This document shows, in pieces, positions 24,094-31,183 of a stretch of 34,383 nucleotides of DNA. The stretch is from the NCBI GenBank assembly GCA_018267195.1, contig JAFDYY010000032.1:1-34383 (forward strand), read 5' to 3'. The position numbers were made by a program, and so were the translations under genes. The stretch's first letter is position 1. Each line of letters opens with the position of its first letter. The notes beneath the pieces were generated by a model, which saw nothing but the letters and a program-made list of their open reading frames with translations, was not told where the DNA came from and made no database searches. This DNA comes from Bacteroidota bacterium. Its GTDB lineage: Bacteria; Bacteroidota; Bacteroidia; Cytophagales; Cyclobacteriaceae.

Positions 24094-24627
24094 ATGAAGA
24101 CCAATCGTTACTGCGCATTTCTTCGGGGCGTTAATGTAAAAGGAACGAACATGAAAATGACCGATGTTTGTTCTGTATTTGCAACAGCAGGCGTAACCGA
24201 GGTGTCATCGGTACTGGCTTCCGGGAATATTGTATTTTCTTCCGAAAAAAATAAAAGTACTTTAAAATTGCTATTAGAAAAACTACTGTCGTCCTATTTT
24301 AAATACGAAGCTTTTCTCTTCATTAAAGACAAGGTAGAGATAGAAACCTTTTTCAACAACAATCCCTTTCTTCCTGATGAATCATTTCATATTTATGGAT
24401 TCGTGGGGATTGCCGGAATTGAAAAAACATTAATGGATGAATTTGAAAAAACTAAAATAACAAATGGAGAAGAGGCGAAAATCGTAGCGAACCATTTCTA
24501 TTGGAGAGTGCAAAAAGGAAATACGCTTGATTCTACGTTTGGGAAAATATTAGGGAAAAAAAATCTTAAAGACAGTTTTACCTCACGCAACCTGAATACC
24601 TTTGAAAAGGTTCTGAAGAAGATGTAA
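24094..24627 (+). CDS. DUF1697 family protein
   Basis: The 177-residue product matches DUF1697, a widespread cytoplasmic family of unknown function. The N-terminal signature (CAFLRGVNVKGTNMKM, then VLASGNIVFSS) is clear, as is the C-terminal VQKGNTLDSTFGKILG region. It sits between the HMA-AraC regulator and copA, but nothing in it suggests metal handling. It may be a bystander. The codon use and start look normal. Confidence 0.88.
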   Translation: MKTNRYCAFLRGVNVKGTNMKMTDVCSVFATAGVTEVSSVLASGNIVFSSEKNKSTLKLLLEKLLSSYFKYEAFLFIKDKVEIETFFNNNPFLPDESFHIYGFVGIAGIEKTLMDEFEKTKITNGEEAKIVANHFYWRVQKGNTLDSTFGKILGKKNLKDSFTSRNLNTFEKVLKKM

Positions 24628-24862
24628 CTCTTATAAACACCGGAATCCGTTCGAGACTAACAAAGAATACATAATCATAAATTTACCCGTCTATCCCAAC
24701 ACATCTCTATTATAAGCGAATAGAACCGGACGATGTTTTCATCATGGCGGTACGTTAATAGAAATTATTCTCCTACACGTAAATCTTACAAATCATTCAT
24801 AAAATTCCATAATAAAATCTCTCTTTAGAATGGCCAACTTTGTGATCTAAAAATGATGAGTT

Positions 24863-27277
24863 ATGGCTGCCAATCATAAAGAAACCATTTATCTGCCTTT
24901 AGAAAATGTAGAAAGCGAACATTGTGCGTTGATCGTTGACAAAGGGTTATCAAAAGTTGAAGGGGTGGTAACTCATAAGGTAGAACTCAACAATCGAAGA
25001 GCCGTTATTACGGTAAGCGACCATCAGGTTGTAAACAAAACAATAAAGGCAATTAAAGATTTAGGCTATGGTGTAACTACTGTAAAAAAATCGTTTCCGG
25101 TTTTAAACATGTCGTGTGCTTCGTGTGCCGTAAGTGCAGAAAGTACCGTAAACACAGTAAACGGAGTGGTCAATGCTTCCGTCAATTTTGCGTCTGGAAT
25201 GTTACAGGTAGAATATCTTCCTACCGTCACTACACCGCAAGCTTTACAAAAAGCCGTGCAAGCCGTTGGCTACGATCTGCTGCTGGCAGACGAGGCCACA
25301 CAGCAAGAGACGGTAGAGGTCTTGCACGAAAAAAAAATACATCAGTTAAAAACCAAAACCATTTGGGCGCTTCTTCTTTCATTGCCGGTAGTAGTGATCG
25401 GTATGTTTTTTATGACGATCCCGTATGCAAACGAAATCATGTGGTTGTGTGCTACCCCCGTAGTAGTTTGGTTAGGCCAGGATTTTTTTATTAACGCGCT
25501 AAAGCAGGCCAAACATCGGTCTGCTAACATGGATACGCTGGTAGCATTAAGTACAGGAATTGCTTATTTATTTAGTGTGTTTAATATGTTGTTTCCGGAA
25601 TTTTGGCATGCCCGGGGTTTGCACGCGCACGTTTATTTTGAAGCCGCCTCGGTGGTTATTGCTTTTATTTTGTTGGGGAAATGGTTGGAAGAAAAAGCAA
25701 AGGGCAATACTTCCTCTGCAATTAAAAAATTAATGGGGTTGCAACCGAAGATGGTTACGGTACTGCAACCGGGCGGTGCAGAAAAACAAATAGCCGTGGA
25801 AGAAGTAGCGGTAAATGATATTATTTTGGTAAAACCGGGTGAAAAAATTGCAGTAGACGGGATGGTTTTCTCGGGAAGCTCTTACGTGGACGAAAGCATG
25901 TTGACCGGTGAATCCATACCTGTATTGAAAAAAGAAAATGAGAAAGTCTTTGCCGGAACTCTCAACCAAAAAGGAAGTTTTCAATTCACGGCCTTAAAAG
26001 TAGGAAAAGAAACAATGCTTGCCCAAATCATAAAAATGGTGCAAGACGCGCAAGGCAGTAAAGCTCCGGTTCAAAAAATGGTAGATAAGATAGCGGGCAT
26101 TTTTGTGCCGGTGGTAATGGGTATTGCCATCCTAACATTTATTTTATGGGTTATTTTTGGTGGCAATAATGGTATTGTGCACGGCTTATTAGCTGCGGTA
26201 ACTGTATTGGTTATTGCCTGCCCTTGTGCATTAGGGTTAGCTACCCCCACCGCCATTATGGTAGGAGTAGGTAAAGGCGCAGAAAATGGAATATTAATTA
26301 AAGATGCTGAAAGCCTGGAGCGGTCTCAAAAGATAAACGCTATTGTGCTGGATAAAACTGGTACCCTTACGGAAGGCCGGCCGCAGGTTACAGACATCAA
26401 ATGGAAAAACGATCAGGATGCCGCCCAGGCAATCCTGGCCAGTATCGAAAAGCAATCTGAACATCCGTTGGCCGAAGCCATTGTAAAATACTTTCACACC
26501 ACGCCAACCGTTTCATTATCCTCTTTTGAAAGTATGACCGGAAAAGGAGTAAAAGCTAACTATCATGATGAAGAATATCTTGTTGGAAATAAAAAATTGA
26601 TGGCTGAAAGTAATATTGCTCTGGATGAATCATTACAAAAACAAGCAGAGGAATGGAGTAAACAATCTAAAACGGTTATTTGGTTTGCCAACCGTAAACA
26701 AATTCTTTCTATAATCGCAATTGCCGATGCTATTAAAAGTACTTCGGCCGAGGCCATTAAACAACTGCAAGGTATGGGCATTGACTTATATATGCTCACA
26801 GGCGATAACGAAGCCACTGCCAAAGCTATGGCACAGCAAACCGGCATTAATCATTACCAAGCAGAAGTATTACCACAGCACAAAGCCGATTTTGTAAAAG
26901 AATTACAACGCCAAGGCAAAACAGTAGCCATGGTGGGCGATGGCATTAACGACAGCACCGCTTTAGCAACGGCCGATGTAAGTATGGCCATGGGGAAAGG
27001 TAGCGACATCGCAATGGATGTGGCCAAAATGACGATTATCTCTTCCGATCTAACCAAAATCCCTCAGGCCATTAAACTTTCTAAACAAACTGTTTCTACC
27101 ATTCAACAAAATTTATTTTGGGCATTTATTTACAATGTTATCGGTATTCCTGTGGCTGCGGGCATCCTTTATCCTATCAATGGCTTCTTATTAAACCCGA
27201 TGATAGCCGGAGCCGCGATGGCATTAAGCAGCGTAAGTGTAGTAACGAATAGTTTAAGGCTGAAATGGAAAAAGTAA
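24863..27277 (+). CDS. copA: Cu(I)-exporting P1B-type ATPase
   Basis: The 804-residue product is a copper-exporting P-type ATPase of the inner membrane. A first HMA-like domain (about 5-75) lacks a CxxC pair; a second has C85-A-S-C88. Eight membrane helices follow. Key motifs are the transport CPC at 463-465, the phosphorylated D497 in DKTGT, the TGE loop (LTGES), the SEHPLAEAI nucleotide motif, and VGDGINDSTAL. The YN of FIYNVIGIP and the MxxSS of AGAAMALSSVSVVTNS mark the Cu(I) class. The ATG is at 24863, 20 bases after a -7-like CAACTTTG. Together with the upstream HMA-AraC regulator and the downstream small HMA protein it forms a copper resistance module. Confidence 0.95.
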   Translation: MAANHKETIYLPLENVESEHCALIVDKGLSKVEGVVTHKVELNNRRAVITVSDHQVVNKTIKAIKDLGYGVTTVKKSFPVLNMSCASCAVSAESTVNTVNGVVNASVNFASGMLQVEYLPTVTTPQALQKAVQAVGYDLLLADEATQQETVEVLHEKKIHQLKTKTIWALLLSLPVVVIGMFFMTIPYANEIMWLCATPVVVWLGQDFFINALKQAKHRSANMDTLVALSTGIAYLFSVFNMLFPEFWHARGLHAHVYFEAASVVIAFILLGKWLEEKAKGNTSSAIKKLMGLQPKMVTVLQPGGAEKQIAVEEVAVNDIILVKPGEKIAVDGMVFSGSSYVDESMLTGESIPVLKKENEKVFAGTLNQKGSFQFTALKVGKETMLAQIIKMVQDAQGSKAPVQKMVDKIAGIFVPVVMGIAILTFILWVIFGGNNGIVHGLLAAVTVLVIACPCALGLATPTAIMVGVGKGAENGILIKDAESLERSQKINAIVLDKTGTLTEGRPQVTDIKWKNDQDAAQAILASIEKQSEHPLAEAIVKYFHTTPTVSLSSFESMTGKGVKANYHDEEYLVGNKKLMAESNIALDESLQKQAEEWSKQSKTVIWFANRKQILSIIAIADAIKSTSAEAIKQLQGMGIDLYMLTGDNEATAKAMAQQTGINHYQAEVLPQHKADFVKELQRQGKTVAMVGDGINDSTALATADVSMAMGKGSDIAMDVAKMTIISSDLTKIPQAIKLSKQTVSTIQQNLFWAFIYNVIGIPVAAGILYPINGFLLNPMIAGAAMALSSVSVVTNSLRLKWKK

Positions 27278-27379
27278 GCCTGTCAATCTTATAAATCAAC
27301 GACAAAAATATCACCACCAAACTATTCCCAATTTCAATCAACTTTGTATCATTCTAATTCAATATAAAATTTTAAGACT

Positions 27380-27619
27380 ATGGAAAACAATCAACAGGAA
27401 TTTCAATTTAAAACAAATATCAATTGTGGCGGATGCATCTCTACTGTAAAACCCTTTTTAGACCAGGCCGAAGGCGTGCGCCAATGGCGAGTAGATACCG
27501 CCAGCCCCAACAAGGTTCTTACCGTCCTCTCAGAAGGCATTTCTCCACAACAAATTATAGAAACAGTTCAAAAGGCTGGTTTTAAAATTGATACGCTCCA
27601 TTCCGGTTCTTCATCATGA
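27380..27619 (+). CDS. small HMA-domain copper chaperone
   Basis: The 79-residue product is a single heavy-metal-associated domain with the metal-binding pair in NINCGGCISTV. It probably delivers Cu(I) to, or receives it from, the P-type ATPase encoded just upstream, as CopZ-like proteins do. It has its own -7-like element (CAACTTTG at 27339-27346) 33 bases before the ATG, and a hairpin terminator directly after it. The family assignment is clear; the metal is inferred from context. Confidence 0.88.
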   Translation: MENNQQEFQFKTNINCGGCISTVKPFLDQAEGVRQWRVDTASPNKVLTVLSEGISPQQIIETVQKAGFKIDTLHSGSSS

Positions 27620-27634
27620 GTCCTATAAAGTACA

Positions 27635-27663
27635 ATCAGGTACGACAACTACCTGATATTTTT
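27635..27663 (+). terminator. rho-independent terminator after the copper chaperone
   Basis: A perfect 8-bp stem, ATCAGGTA at 27635-27642 with TACCTGAT at 27650-27657, encloses a 7-base loop and is followed by A and five T. It closes the copper module. Confidence 0.75.
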
Positions 27664-27701
27664 AGTTTCTTTGTATCCTTAAATGATTATATTCTAACTT
27701 C

Positions 27702-28112
27702 ATGAGCAAATTAATTATTAACCGGCTGGATTATGCACGTATCAAAAAGTGCATCAGCGATGCCAAACAATTCAAGTCAATCAGCAAAACGGAAGCCGAC
27801 AAATTGATTAAAGAATTAGATTCGGCCGAAGTAGTGGAGCCCGAAGAGGTACCCTCTAACGTGGTAACGATGAATTCCATTGTAAAACTGAGTTTTCTCA
27901 ATAGCAACAAACAAATTCAGTTTCAAATCGTGTACCCCGATCAGGCCAACGTAAAAGAAAATAAAATCTCGATCTTCTCCCCTATTGCCACGGCCCTCAT
28001 TGGGTATAAGGTAAAAGATGAAATAGAATGGATTGTACCGGCCGGGCTTACCCGGATCCGGGTGGATGCCATCGTCTATCAACCCGAAGCAGCCGGTGAT
28101 TATAATTTATAA
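27702..28112 (+). CDS. Rnk / GreA-GreB C-terminal domain family factor
   Basis: The 136-residue product matches the Rnk-like branch of the GreA/GreB family. It has an N-terminal helical part (LDYARIKKCISDAKQF) and a C-terminal FKBP-like domain (VPSNVVTMNSIVKL, ISIFSPIATALIGYK and the terminal VYQPEAAGDY). Family members bind RNA polymerase near the secondary channel and modulate transcription. Here the helical part is too short for a full GreA coiled coil, so transcript-cleavage activity is not expected. The promoter-like TTTCTTTG at 27666-27673 lies 28 bases upstream. The stop overlaps the ATG of a possible small gene (TAATG). Confidence 0.85.
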   Translation: MSKLIINRLDYARIKKCISDAKQFKSISKTEADKLIKELDSAEVVEPEEVPSNVVTMNSIVKLSFLNSNKQIQFQIVYPDQANVKENKISIFSPIATALIGYKVKDEIEWIVPAGLTRIRVDAIVYQPEAAGDYNL

Positions 28113-28372
28113 TGAGAAGAAGGTATCAACGGTTAACGTTGATACCCAAACCCTTCATTAAGAGTTTTGGGCAGGTATTAAAAATAACGGCAAAAACTAC
28201 CCCCCAACTATATACTGCCCTGCCCGGTGAAACCGTGGGTGCCATCCCGGTAGGGATGCAATCGAGGTATAATGAAGACAAACCTTACTGGCCGCAATTT
28301 AATACCGCTACCTACAAAGAAGTTTGGGTAGCCCCCGCAGCCCGCTGGCTATCCCTTATTTCCGAGTTTTAA
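28112..28372 (+). CDS. possible small protein, 86 residues, unknown
   Basis: The ORF begins at an ATG overlapping the stop of the Rnk-like gene by one base and ends 20 bases before a strong terminator, so its position suits a coupled second gene. The product has a basic N-terminus (MRRRYQRLTLIPKPFIK) and an aromatic C-terminal part (YWPQFNTATYKEVWVAP), with no membrane segment or known motif. The first codons lie in a perfect hairpin, which could equally be an RNA signal after the Rnk gene. I cannot say whether the protein is made. Confidence 0.4.
   Translation: MRRRYQRLTLIPKPFIKSFGQVLKITAKTTPQLYTALPGETVGAIPVGMQSRYNEDKPYWPQFNTATYKEVWVAPAARWLSLISEF
28122..28146 (+). other. perfect 10-bp RNA hairpin at the Rnk gene end
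   Basis: GGTATCAACG at 28122-28131 and CGTTGATACC at 28137-28146 pair perfectly around a 5-base loop, nine bases after the Rnk-like stop codon. There is no T run after it (CAAACCC follows), so it is not a classic terminator. It may stabilise the mRNA 3' end, attenuate, or control the small ORF that starts at 28112. Confidence 0.6.
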
Positions 28373-28392
28373 TTCGATATTAAAACCTTATC

Positions 28393-28418
28393 AAGACCGC
28401 TTCCGGGCGGTCTTTTTT
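28393..28418 (+). terminator. rho-independent terminator upstream of dnaN
   Basis: The stem AAGACCGC (28393-28400) pairs with GCGGTCTT (28407-28414) around a 6-base loop, and more T residues follow. It ends transcription from the Rnk-like gene and isolates dnaN. Confidence 0.85.
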
Positions 28419-28483
28419 ATTTTTTTCCGATCGTCATTTCTTATTAACTTTACCGCTCATTATCAACCACTAATCAGATTTCG

Positions 28484-29608
28484 ATGAAGTTTATTGTCAA
28501 CTCCAGCTACCTGCTCAAGCAGCTTTCTAATATTAACGGGGTTATTACCACCAACCCGGTAGTGCCGATTTTAGAAAATTTTCTTTTTGAAATAGATAAA
28601 AGCAAACTAACGGTTACCGCGTCTGATTTGCAAACGTCTATGATTACCGAACTAAACGTAGAATCTAAAGAGAAAGGCAACATTGCGGTACCCGCCAAGA
28701 TATTGCTCGAAACTTTAAAGAATCTGCCCGACCAACCGGTTACATTCTCGGTTGACGAATCGAGCTACGGTATAGAAATCAGCTCCGACAACGGCCGTTA
28801 TAAACTGGCCGGTGAAAATGCTACCGATTTCCCTAAGGTCCCTCAGGTATCAAATGATTTTTCGGCCAATATTTCTACTGAAATTTTAGCACGTGCCATT
28901 AACAATACCATTTTTGCTACCAGCAGTGATGAACTCCGCCCGGCCATGACGGGTGTTTATGTTAATCTGGGCGACAAGAACACTACTTTTGTGGCTACTG
29001 ACGGGCACCGGCTGGTACGCTATCGCAGATCCGATATTAAATCGGAAAATGGAAACACCATCATTATACCCCGCAAGGCTCTGAATTTATTGAAAGCAAC
29101 GTTGCCCACCGAAAATACAGACGTGAGCATAGATTTTAATATGAGCAACGCCTTTTTCCGTTTTGGAAATATCCGCATGATCTGCCGCCTGATTGACGAG
29201 CGCTTCCCCGATTACGAAAACGTAATCCCTACTTCCAATCCGATTAAGATGACAATTAGCCGCACCGACCTGCTCGGCTCTTTACGTAGGATTTCTATTT
29301 ACGCCAATAAAACCACCCATCAGGTTCGTTTAAAAATTACGGGTAGCGAGCTACAAGTATCAGCCGAAGATATTGATTTCTCCAACGAAGCTAACGAACG
29401 TCTTTCGTGCGAACACGAAGGAGAAGATATTGAAATCGGTTTTAACGCCCGCTTCCTGATTGAAATGCTCAGCAATCTGGATACCGATCAAATCAAATTA
29501 AATATGTCGGCTTCTAATAAGGCCGGTTTAATTGTGCCGGCAGAAAAAGAAAAAGGCGAAGATATTTTAATGCTGGTGATGCCGGTCATGCTGAATCAGT
29601 ATGCCTGA
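28484..29608 (+). CDS. dnaN: DNA polymerase III beta subunit (sliding clamp)
   Basis: The 374-residue product has the normal length and three-fold repeated domain structure of the beta clamp, which rings DNA and holds the replicative polymerase. Typical segments are present: MKFIVNSSYLLKQLSNINGV at the start, VFATDGHRL-like FVATDGHRLVRYR, and the C-terminal VMPVML. The gene stands alone between two terminators, with no dnaA, recF or gyrB beside it, as is common in Bacteroidota. A -7-like TAACTTTA lies at 28445-28452, 31 bases before the ATG. Confidence 0.96.
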   Translation: MKFIVNSSYLLKQLSNINGVITTNPVVPILENFLFEIDKSKLTVTASDLQTSMITELNVESKEKGNIAVPAKILLETLKNLPDQPVTFSVDESSYGIEISSDNGRYKLAGENATDFPKVPQVSNDFSANISTEILARAINNTIFATSSDELRPAMTGVYVNLGDKNTTFVATDGHRLVRYRRSDIKSENGNTIIIPRKALNLLKATLPTENTDVSIDFNMSNAFFRFGNIRMICRLIDERFPDYENVIPTSNPIKMTISRTDLLGSLRRISIYANKTTHQVRLKITGSELQVSAEDIDFSNEANERLSCEHEGEDIEIGFNARFLIEMLSNLDTDQIKLNMSASNKAGLIVPAEKEKGEDILMLVMPVMLNQYA

Positions 29609-29628
29609 TAAACTCCTAAACTGAAACG

Positions 29629-29656
29629 AAAGCCACCTCAACCGGGTGGCTTTTTC
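29629..29656. terminator. bidirectional terminator between dnaN and pfkA
   Basis: The stem AAAGCCACC (29629-29637) pairs with GGTGGCTTT (29645-29653) around a 7-base loop, followed by TTC on the plus strand and flanked by A residues for the minus strand. It lies between two convergent genes and can serve both. Confidence 0.8.
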
Positions 29657-29662
29657 TTTAGA

Positions 29663-30754
29663 TCAATCTCCGAAACTAATTCCCAGTCCTTTGGCCGCCT
29701 GCACCAAATATGAATTGGGGTTTACAAAATTAGGTTCGCGGGTGGCTTCCTCAAGCGTAACCGATACCACCTGGTTATTTTTTAAAGCTACCATTCGCCC
29801 AAAGTTTTTTTCAAGTACCAGTTCAAATGCTTTCACGCCAAATACGGAGGCCAGCACCCGGTCGAAAGCGGAGGGTGTGCCACCGCGTTGCACATGGCCG
29901 AGTACGGTTTCGCGTATCTCTGCTTTGCACCCGGCATCTTTTAGTTGTTTAGAAAGTTGATAGGCCACCCCGCCCAGGCGTACGTGCTCAGAGCCTTTCT
30001 CGCCTGCCGTAGAGGTAATGGTTCCTTCTTTCGGCTTAGCCCCTTCTGCAATTACAATGTTTACAAACCCGCGACCTTTTACATACCGTTTCTGAATGCG
30101 CTCTACTAACTTGTGTATGTGGTAAGGAATTTCGGGTATCAAACAAATTTCGGCTCCACCCGCAATGGCCGTATGGGCGGCTATCCAGCCTGCATCTCGG
30201 CCCATCACTTCCATAATCATGACACGGTGGTGGCTCTCGGCAGTAGTTACCAGTTTATCAAAACTATCGGTGGCGATCTGCACGGCTGTTTGAAAACCGA
30301 ACGTCATGTCGGTAGCCGACAGGTCGTTGTCTATTGTTTTAGGAACCCCAATTACCGGAATTCCTTTATGATACAGTACTTTGGAAATTTTTTGCGAACC
30401 ATCTCCCCCGATATTAATTACCGCATCAAAATCCAGTTTTTTTAATTTTGCTGCTAACTCGTCTGACCGATCAATAAATTTTATACTTCCATCGGGTTGC
30501 GCAATCGGAAATTTTATAGGGTTAGATTTATTGGTGGTTTTTAAAATAGTGCCTCCGCGCACGTGTATGCCGGCTGTTCTTTTGGAAGTCAGTTTTACAA
30601 TTTCCTGAGGTTCGTTCAGCACCCCGTTAAATGCTTCGATGCTTCCATACACTTCCCAGTTTTTTTCTTTGCGGGCTCGTTTGGCAATTCCGCGAATAAC
30701 CGCATTAAGCCCGGGGCAATCGCCACCCCCGGTAAGGATCAAAATTTTTTTCAT
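29663..30754 (-). CDS. pfkA: 6-phosphofructokinase, mixed G/K active-site type
   Basis: The 363-residue product is a PfkA-family phosphofructokinase, which phosphorylates fructose 6-phosphate at C1 in glycolysis. Motifs are ILTGGGDCPGLNAVIRG at the N-terminus, INIGGDGSQ (116-121), the catalytic PKTIDND (138-144, D142 as base) and MGRDAGW. G119 in GGDG is the residue typical of ATP-using enzymes. K139 in PKTIDND is the residue typical of PPi-using ones. This combination marks the mixed group III enzymes, some of which use ATP. It is also longer than E. coli PfkA (about 320). Its gene converges on dnaN. Confidence 0.93.
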   Translation of the reverse strand: MKKILILTGGGDCPGLNAVIRGIAKRARKEKNWEVYGSIEAFNGVLNEPQEIVKLTSKRTAGIHVRGGTILKTTNKSNPIKFPIAQPDGSIKFIDRSDELAAKLKKLDFDAVINIGGDGSQKISKVLYHKGIPVIGVPKTIDNDLSATDMTFGFQTAVQIATDSFDKLVTTAESHHRVMIMEVMGRDAGWIAAHTAIAGGAEICLIPEIPYHIHKLVERIQKRYVKGRGFVNIVIAEGAKPKEGTITSTAGEKGSEHVRLGGVAYQLSKQLKDAGCKAEIRETVLGHVQRGGTPSAFDRVLASVFGVKAFELVLEKNFGRMVALKNNQVVSVTLEEATREPNFVNPNSYLVQAAKGLGISFGD

Positions 30755-31183
30755 ATATGGTTAATCAAGTTTTTAGGCATTTTTCTATAAACTAAATTAA
30801 TAGACTACTATATCCTATTTTTAATCAAGAATAAAAAATGAAATTATTTTATCAAATCCTTCTGCAATCAAGTGAAAACTGATGATTGAGCCTTGGAGCA
30901 GTGGCTGATTTCGGAGCGCAAAACTGTCAATACACAACAAAAGTTGATGCGAGGCAGAATGTTCAATTAAGCACGTTACCCGCCATAGTTGCCAATACGC
31001 TGTTATCGGTTCGGTGTTTTTTTCGTCTGTTTCCTGGTTTGTCGGTTTATTAGTGCGGCTGAACAGACACACTCTTTGCTAAGCTTGGGTTTGAGCGTTA
31101 GCTTCCCGAAGTATCGAGACAAGTCGTGTAGTTGGGCTATGTATGTAGCGGTAGGCCGGTTATTCATTTTTTTCTTAGTCATT
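30755..31183. other. gene-free spacer with a structured, possibly attC-like element
   Basis: This 429-base spacer separates pfkA and hsdR, whose start and stop ends respectively face it. No ORF in it looks coding. At 30891-31005 an imperfect inverted repeat is visible: TTGG (30894-30897) and TGGC (30903-30906) can pair with CCAA (30992-30995) and GCCA (30982-30985), separated by unequal bulges. Bulged long inverted repeats of this kind resemble attC sites or the dispersed palindromic elements of Bacteroidota islands. The conserved attC core bases (GTTRRRY) are not clear, so the identity is uncertain. Confidence 0.35.

Noticed and set aside
30821..31072. 83-codon minus-strand ORF in the pfkA-hsdR spacer
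   Set aside because: It spans the structured inverted repeat, resembles no family and has low-complexity mixed composition, so it is more likely chance.
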